Of a stretch of 13,709 nucleotides of DNA, positions 8,816 through 13,709 are shown piece after piece. Where the stretch lies: positions 1 through 13,709 of the forward strand of contig RBNI01004627.1 of the NCBI GenBank assembly GCA_003990745.1, given 5' to 3'. Under the pieces are notes generated by a model. That model was not told the origin of the DNA. It saw only the letters and a list, made by a program, of their open reading frames with translations, and did not search any database. This DNA is from Jimgerdemannia flammicorona (lineage: Eukaryota; Mucoromycota; Endogonomycetes; Endogonales; Endogonaceae). Positions within the stretch are counted from its first letter, which is position 1, and each line of letters opens with the position of its first letter. A program made the position numbers and the translations under genes.

Positions 8816-9823
8816 TCAGCTTTCCAATGCAGAAAGGTCCGTTCATCGGAACAGAACCACGACCTAAAAATGACTTCGCTGACGTCCTGACACTGGGTCT
8901 TTGATTATACCTGTACTTGACAGACGGGCGTGGAATTCGCAATCTCTTGAACGCAATAGCACAACGCAGATAGGTGAGCCGTGGGCGCCATTTTAGGGCT
9001 GCGATGTCAACAAGGTGGGCGACGCGAGTTGGGATCGTTCGCGCAGTTAGGTTCAAGCACGTGCCGCCACCCAAACTCTTCCAGCCACGAAATGTAAGGT
9101 CGCACTGATGCATCGGAGTTCCATTCTAGGCATCTAGGCCAGTTGAAGGGTGGTACCTAATATGAGGTGTTTGACTGTTTGACTCCCCCTTCTAGAGTCC
9201 CTTCTTAACGGACCGGATAATACTGGCCGGAGAGCATTTTGAGTTGCGAATACAACATTACGATTAAACACCTGTTTTTTCATGTATTATCCATGAAACC
9301 CAGCTCTTCATTTAAAAAAAACTTTGTTTTCAACAACTGGACAAGGTCGGGATATTCTGAACAATCTTTTGGTGGTTCAAGTGAACGACATATTTTGGGA
9401 AATGACATTAAAGCCATAGATCACATTTTATACCACATCCTGTCCACAACGTCCTATTCCGGCACTTCATATATATGGTTTTGAAGCGAACAAAGCTGCT
9501 ATCGTATTTCGCACAAGCACACACACAACGACTCCCAAGATTGTAATATAGAAGCACAGGGTGTCAGCTGAGCGCATTCATTACATTCAGATGGACTTTG
9601 TGATTGGCATTTAGCATGGGAGCAATCCATCATCTTGCATCTCACAGAAAGGAGTCGTAAACACGCGACACACAAAGGACCTAGAACCTAGAATCCCCCC
9701 TTATCAGCCTGCTTGCATATATCGATAGCTAGTGTCAGACCCCACAGCCGCCCTTGAAAATAAGTTCTCGTAGCCCGTGGATCCTTTGCAATTGTGTGCA
9801 TCGTCTTTCCTTACACATATTGC
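8816..9823. other. Gene-poor stretch upstream of the FYVE gene
   Basis: A 101-codon minus frame (8808-9113) and an 81-codon plus frame (9239-9484) have no domain or splice support. I treat the stretch as intergenic; it probably includes the distal promoter of the gene at 10088. Confidence 0.5.
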
Positions 9824-9840
9824 CACACGCTTGGCGTGTG
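9824..9840. promoter_or_regulatory. Perfect 7-bp hairpin in the FYVE upstream region
   Basis: CACACGC-TTG-GCGTGTG, 16 nt before a TATAAAAG (9856-9863). It could be a bound palindrome in the promoter; no known factor is assigned. Confidence 0.3.
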
Positions 9841-9855
9841 CACCCAACCACCGCC

Positions 9856-9863
9856 TATAAAAG
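9856..9863 (+). promoter_or_regulatory. TATA box, distal (TATAAAAG)
   Basis: Near-consensus TATA element 225 nt before the FYVE start codon. It could serve a longer 5' UTR form, or an unannotated transcript. Confidence 0.35.
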
Positions 9864-10038
9864 CTCTGCTGCATTTACAATCTGCTCAGCGAAGTCGTTT
9901 GCATTGGTCCAGACCCTTTTAGTAGTAACAATAACAGTTGGCATACTTCCTTGAACAGGATTGACAGTCCTCATTGACAAATTTCCGAGGTGATTTTTCC
10001 CACACAGCGAGACGATACTCGGGTATTTCCCGACGTCC

Positions 10039-10045
10039 TATAAAT
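10039..10045 (+). promoter_or_regulatory. TATA box, proximal (TATAAAT)
   Basis: It lies 43 nt before the ATG at 10088, fitting a short 5' UTR that starts in the CT-rich stretch TCCCCGCCACTTTC. Confidence 0.5.
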
Positions 10046-10087
10046 TCATCGCTCTAATTTCCCCGCCACTTTCAACTGCTAAAAACC

Positions 10088-10570
10088 ATGGACGCAAACA
10101 CTTTAACTGGGTTCTTCATCCCACCGACGCCCTCGTGCTCCCTCATCTTTGGCAATGACCACACGAGCAATTCCAAATTTTCTGGTGTCTCCACTGACTC
10201 CGGGTACGGCGCCTCCAACAACGATGCCAAGGAGCACCTCATGAATATCAAGCTTCGATACAGTCGCGGCAACAAATCCTGCCCCTCTCTGAGTCCCACG
10301 GCGGTCGATGGCAGTAACGATGTGCAGTGCCAGCATTCCTTTTCTCCAAAAGTAAAACATGCCTACCGTACCTCGTGGCCGCTCAGCGCCGACATGCCTG
10401 AGTTGAAGCGATACGACAGCGGGTACATTGAGGACGAATATGATAAGCAAAGGCCCACGGACACCGAAGAGGAGAGAGACAAGCAGCAAGCATATTGCGA
10501 TAAGGACGGATCATCGTTCGTTATTGGTCCAAGCTCGTTGGAAGATCGGACACAGGTGGATGATGAATTG

Positions 10571-10617
<47 letters not shown>

Positions 10618-11510
10618 AGATTACGATGATGAATTCGAGAATGACGGCGGTGACTCAGAGGATGATTGCTATGACATAATGTTCGAGAAGCTCCCGGTAT
10701 TCATCTACCAAACCACTTACCGCGGAGAGTATAAGAGACAGCCATCTTCTTTGCTCACAGAGGCCCTTCAGCAAGAGCCTCGTGCACCTCTCCCGTACTC
10801 GAGGCAACTCAATAGGACGTCGCAGCATGGCAGGATACCCATGGTGACAACTGCAGGCGTTGCCGAAAGCATTCCCGTGCACTCTCAGAGTGCTGAAGTT
10901 GAAAAGATCCAAGAAATAGCTAAAGGATGCGATGGGACTGTTTTGGTTGGGTCGGATTCCCTGGATCCCGTGAATCTGACAAATGGAGAGCCAAAAAACG
11001 CTACCACAAAACTTTGGTCTTGGTGGCAGTCAAAAATGAACGGACGGCTTTCAGCGACCTCCGCGCCTGTGGTAAAGAGAGACCATTGGGAGGTAGGCAT
11101 ATCAAAGCCGTTAACGCCCTTTGTTTGTCGTTGCATTGTGAACACTCAAACTTACATTTCCCGCAATGTAGTCGGACAAATCCTCCAAAAACTGCAACTT
11201 CTGTTTCAAACTGTTCACCTTCACGCGGAGGAGACACCATTGCCGCGTGTGCGGCAAGCTCTTCTGCGCAGAGTGCTCGTCTGGAATGGCCCTGTTGAAT
11301 CCAGCAACCGCAGAGCCAACGGAAGACGGCTCGTATCTAGGTCGCGTGTGTACTAACTGCCACCACAACTTCCGCTTAAAGGACGAGGATTGGTTCACAT
11401 CCTGCGGTGGTTTCGGGTCGACGTTGCTAACTTCCGTTGAAGCGCTTGAAAATAAGCTGAATCTGCGCGTAGGTATGAAATGGATGAGGGCTTTGATGAT
11501 GACGAAGTGA
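10088..11510 (+). CDS. FYVE zinc-finger, PI3P-binding protein (two exons)
   Basis: Exon 1 is 10088-11092 (335 codons, ATG in context AAACCATGG). A phase-0 intron occupies 11093-11171. Exon 2 is 11172-11510, giving 447 residues. Splicing joins HWE to SDKSS and restores the FYVE WxxD motif (W334-D337). RRRHHCRVCG (354-363), the RVC motif (393-395) and eight zinc ligands follow: C343, C346, C359, C362, C367, C370, C395 and C398. FYVE domains bind phosphatidylinositol 3-phosphate on endosomes and vacuoles, so a role in endosomal traffic is inferred. The long N-terminal region looks disordered, with repeated DSGY motifs and a 15-Asp tract at residues 162-176; no second domain is seen. The C-terminus is uncertain: a second short intron near 11410-11456 would swap the tail for an acidic one ending at 11542. 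Without the first splice the frame runs on to 11356 and loses the finger. Confidence 0.88.
10571..10615 (+). repeat. (GAC)15 coding microsatellite
   Basis: Fifteen perfect GAC codons encode Asp162-Asp176 of the FYVE protein and continue into GAAGATTACGATGATGAA. The lack of any GAT interruption points to recent slippage, so length variation between strains is likely. Confidence 0.95.
11093..11171 (+). other. Spliceosomal intron of the FYVE gene
   Basis: 79 nt from GTAGGC to GCAATGTAG, with candidate branch sequences GTTAAC and CTTAC. It is phase 0, and its removal joins the two halves of the WxxD motif. 79 is not a multiple of three, so retention shifts the frame. Confidence 0.85.
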
Positions 11511-11542
11511 AGTACGAATGTCTTAGATACGTCGGTAAATAG

Positions 11543-12024
11543 CTGAATTGATTGAACAATAGAAACTTTCATACATAGTATTGAGTTAGTTTGGCTTGTT
11601 TTTGCTTTCGTATTTTCCCTTTTCTCTTGTCTATATTGGTGCGAAATTTACACTCGTTTCTTGAACATATTTTGTCATTCTTGAGCTTGGCTACATGTCT
11701 TTTGTAGTCTTTTACTAGCTGGCTAGTATTGCCGCTCTATTACTATTTTGTATCATAATGTCTCTTCAATAATTTCTTTTACACAGAGGAAGATATAGGA
11801 GACTCCACGATTCTCTGTACCGAGGCTAAACAAATAGTTCTCGCAAGAGAGCTATATTTTTCTCTGCTTTCTACCTTCTATCTTCTCCGATTTACAAATA
11901 AACCACCTGAACTAACGAGGTTCAATTCTCTATAATCCGCCGGTATTACATAGCTGCATAGTTTCAAAACTGAGACACATAACAGAACAATACGCTTATC
12001 GGTTGGCATTCATGACTCCGATAA
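11543..12024. other. Intergenic stretch with 3' processing signal
   Basis: I see no gene. An AATAAA hexamer lies at 11897-11902, about 385 nt past the FYVE stop, and may be its polyadenylation signal. A closer, weaker signal cannot be excluded. Confidence 0.5.
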
Positions 12025-12087
12025 GTCGATTACCTCTTTGGGATTGCAGCATTTACTAGCATTGGTGGAGCCAGCCTATCTGGCACA

Positions 12088-12285
12088 ATGAAAAACGAAA
12101 TGCAATTTAAGGGCGTGAGATTATGCAATTCGCAAATGTATGGTATGTATCACACTCTCCAAAAACTCGCGACAATGGTGAAACCCTTTGACTGCGATCA
12201 TAGGTCTTTGGTACTAAGCATCCTGAAAGCGAGCCAATTTTCTGGAGATTCTCTCTTTTACATTTTTTTTCTTTCTCTATGCTAA
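12088..12285 (+). CDS. Hypothetical small ORF, unrecognised
   Basis: ATG 12088 to TAA 12283-12285, 65 codons; the frame is also open upstream from 12025 (IAAFTSIGGASLSGT). It contains FKGVRLCNSQMYGMYHTLQK and ends in a short hydrophobic tail. Composition is protein-like but no domain, promoter or neighbour supports it. It points toward the Fanzor relic, and its stop lies 85 nt from the relic's end. It may be a gene fragment or chance. Confidence 0.22.
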   Translation: MKNEMQFKGVRLCNSQMYGMYHTLQKLATMVKPFDCDHRSLVLSILKASQFSGDSLFYIFFLSLC

Positions 12286-12745
12286 AAACAAATGAAGGGG
12301 CTTGGTTATTAGTTTTATAATACTCCTAAGTCACTTTTTAATCGCCTCGACATTTCATATGAAGTCTACATCACTCGGATGGCTTAGATAGACACTGTTG
12401 GCCATTACTAGCCAACTGCCTAATTCTTTCCAGCAAAGCCCAAAGGGAGATCCCCCGAGCGCCATTCACATCCCTCCACACCTGAAAACCTTCCGCCTCC
12501 CAGCATCTGGTGCATCCACCCACAGCGACTGCATGTTTTACTCGTATATGCCTCATCAACCAATTTGATCTTTTCCCCGAACTCTTCTGCTTTCGAAATC
12601 AGCCTCTCGCGAAATCTTCCGTGTGCCCATGTCATCATTTGCCCACTGTCTTGTTGATCTTGCGGTGTCGCCTCTGGGCCATCTGGCCACTGTTGAATGG
12701 TGGGATGATGACCATGTCAAAGGTACGGACGAGCCAAAGTGCTGT

Positions 12746-12813
12746 CTTGAATTTACGAAATCAGTTTTGGGAAGTATTGGAAAGGCAAATATTATATTGA
12801 TAAAAGCAGATAC
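12746..12813 (-). other. Intron in the Fanzor relic, consensus ends
   Basis: 68 nt, donor GTATCT and acceptor TTCAAG on the minus strand, phase 0. Removal joins NLINECYCR to TALWLVRTFD in frame, recreating the conserved helix before RuvC-II. Confidence 0.7.
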
Positions 12814-12849
12814 CCTGCAATAGCACTCATTGATGAGGTTGCGAATCCG

Positions 12850-12909
12850 CTGTCAGATGCAGGTCTGAGCCTGACACATATGAGCGCGGGTTGGTGAGGC
12901 CTTTCTTAC
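12850..12909 (-). other. Intron in the Fanzor relic, GTAAGA donor
   Basis: 60 nt from GTAAGA to CTGACAG on the minus strand. In the frame leading into RIRNLINE it is phase 0. The frame of the preceding exon must shift once before this point, so the exon itself is damaged. Confidence 0.6.
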
Positions 12910-13040
12910 ATGAGCGAGCCTGAGCATGCAAGCGAGCCTGAGTAGTCCGGGAGATGAGATTGTCAGGTTGTAGGCAGAGACGGATGAGCTTCCGAGCATC
13001 TTGGTTGCTGATATAGCCAGCGCCATGTGTAGATGAATAC

Positions 13041-13089
13041 CTAAGACAAAAGAGCATTAACATTATTTATCAAAAATTTTATTGCTCAT
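13041..13089 (-). other. Intron in the Fanzor relic with a mutated donor
   Basis: 49 nt ending in TTTTGTCTTAG. Its first bases are ATGAGC where GTGAGC would be a good donor. Removing it joins TFLT to YSSTHG through a TGG codon. Confidence 0.5.
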
Positions 13090-13348
13090 CAGGTTAAGAA
13101 TGTGCAAAGTCCAGGATCTAGAGAGTAGACAAAGAGATGAAGGGGCCTCCCACTTGGTTCTCATGGAAGGTAACTCTGTTCTTCTTATAGGTTCAGATGA
13201 GCATCTATTGCTTCTGACTTCTATCTCATATGAACTTAGAGCTATTGTTGATATATCTCTATGAGTTGGACCAGTTGTAATATTTCTTATAATAATTATA
13301 ATATAGTGATAGATGTGTAATTAGATCTTTATATTGTGGCGTTCGATT

Positions 13349-13418
13349 TGTATAACTGAAGGTTCAAACACTGCTCAATGGTGCCACTTGTGTGAAGCGC
13401 GCGATGTATAACTGAAGG
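13349..13418. repeat. Direct repeat TGTATAACTGAAGG, two copies 56 nt apart
   Basis: Identical 14-mers at 13349-13362 and 13405-13418, both within mixed non-coding sequence upstream of the Fanzor relic. Confidence 0.8.
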
Positions 13419-13443
13419 CGTTGGTGACGTTCGCGGGTCGATG

Positions 13444-13453
13444 GTCACGTGAC
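13444..13453. promoter_or_regulatory. CACGTG palindrome (GTCACGTGAC)
   Basis: A 10-bp perfect palindrome with the core bound by fungal basic helix-loop-helix factors of the Cbf1/Pho4 type. No start codon downstream in the window is tied to it, so its role is unknown. Confidence 0.35.
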
Positions 13454-13661
13454 AGGTCGTTCGATTCGTACGGTGGAGGCTCAGTTGCTTAGTGGATAAG
13501 GGCGGCGATTATTACTTGGGTCCGAGATTCCTGGCAGGCTGGCGGCAACTTGACGACGGTCTTGTCTTTAAACGGTTCGTGGCGCAGTAGGTCGGAAAAC
13601 GGAGGACGGCGGTCGTACGTTCGGTTACTTGTTTAACTTGGGGACGTGTGGAATGGCGACG

Positions 13662-13709
13662 GAATGGCGGTCGAATGCGCGGTCCGAATGGCGGTCTGAA
13701 TGCGCGGCG
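13662..13709. repeat. 24-nt tandem repeat at the window edge
   Basis: Two units, 13662-13685 and 13686-13709, each GAATGGCGGTC followed by GAATGCGCGG and a variable end. GAATGGCGACG at 13651-13661 looks like a partial unit. The array probably continues beyond the window. Confidence 0.75.

Larger units (their letters stand above)
12371..13190 (-). pseudogene. Decayed Fanzor (eukaryotic TnpB/OMEGA RNA-guided nuclease)
   Basis: Read right to left, conserved Fanzor/TnpB segments appear in order. RuvC-I is VYSLDPGLCTFLT (Asp codon 13116-13118). YSSTHGAGYIS and DARKLIRLCLQPDNLISR follow from 13040. RIRNLINECYCR is at 12849-12814, then TALWLVRTFDMVIIPPFNSG from 12745 and TWAHGRFRERLISKA from about 12630. 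EAYTSKTCSRCG follows (Glu codon 12552-12554), and RuvC-III is RDVNGARGI (Asp codon 12470-12472). The stop is at 12371-12373. Three introns fit: 13041-13089, 12850-12909 and 12746-12813. Lesions include frameshifts near 12935-12950 and 12640, a deletion removing the second zinc knuckle near 12480-12500, a donor mutated to AT at 13089, and Cys in place of the Arg usual in DPGxR. A further frameshift lies just before RuvC-I. The N-terminal half was not found; about 13190 is only an approximate limit. Family proteins use a guide RNA to cut DNA; this copy cannot encode one. Confidence 0.85.
13191..13661. other. Non-coding stretch right of the Fanzor relic
   Basis: Bases 13191-13340 are AT-rich; 13420 onward is GC-richer with many CGG/GGCGG motifs. 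A short + strand frame at 13082-13264 is antisense to the relic. TTGCTTAGTGG (13486-13496) and GGTCCGAGATTCC (13519-13531) loosely resemble Pol III A and B boxes, too close together for a tRNA. The missing Fanzor N-terminal part was not recognised here. Confidence 0.5.

Noticed and set aside
8808..9113. 101-codon minus frame with Arg-rich composition
   Set aside because: I considered a reverse-transcriptase or rRNA-derived fragment, but no motif of either can be seen.
12510..12823. Two + strand frames of 96 and 66 codons
   Set aside because: They are antisense to the Fanzor relic's conserved RuvC-II and zinc-ribbon region.
13471..13545. Candidate tRNA gene
   Set aside because: The A-box and B-box look-alikes are too close, and no acceptor stem or anticodon arm pairs.
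1..13709. CRISPR array or bacterial operon
   Set aside because: No regularly spaced direct repeats with unique spacers. The introns and gene style are eukaryotic.

Overview
This is a nuclear fungal window. Several things point to a zygomycete-type fungus, possibly Mortierella-like, although no marker fixes the genus. Introns are short (49-79 nt) with GT..AG ends. Genes are sparse. AATAAA signals and TATA boxes are visible, there are many long poly(A)/poly(T) runs, and two genes are of classic fungal types. The lineage guess is inference from style and content.

Layout. Bases 1-112 are the 3' end of a gene for a secreted, cysteine-rich chitin-binding (CBM19-like) protein. Bases 113-2515 show no convincing complete gene. 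Bases 2516-3625 encode an intact 369-residue protein with two C-terminal Myb/SANT repeats. From 3626 to about 10000 lies a repeat-rich, gene-poor tract. It holds poly(A) and poly(T) runs of 24-40 nt, two T-run/A-run palindromes, a 49-nt minisatellite whose units form covarying hairpins, a broken coding relic that runs straight into a poly(A) tract, a duplicated hairpin repeat and a roughly 480-bp AT-rich island. Bases 10088-11510 encode a FYVE zinc-finger protein. Its diagnostic finger appears only after a 79-nt intron is removed, and it carries a pure (GAC)15 acidic tract.

The most interesting object is on the minus strand at about 13190-12371. It is a decayed, intron-containing Fanzor gene, the eukaryotic TnpB/OMEGA RNA-guided nuclease family. 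RuvC-I (DPG), the conserved mid-region, the first CxxC of the zinc ribbon and RuvC-III (RDVNGARGI) can all be read in order once three introns are allowed for. It is broken by several frameshifts, a mutated splice donor and loss of the second zinc knuckle.

The genes do not form a pathway. The two intact ones suggest a regulatory protein (Myb/SANT) and an endosomal PI3P-binding protein (FYVE), separated by repeat- and transposon-derived DNA. A few coding-looking fragments without recognisable domains are listed at low confidence.
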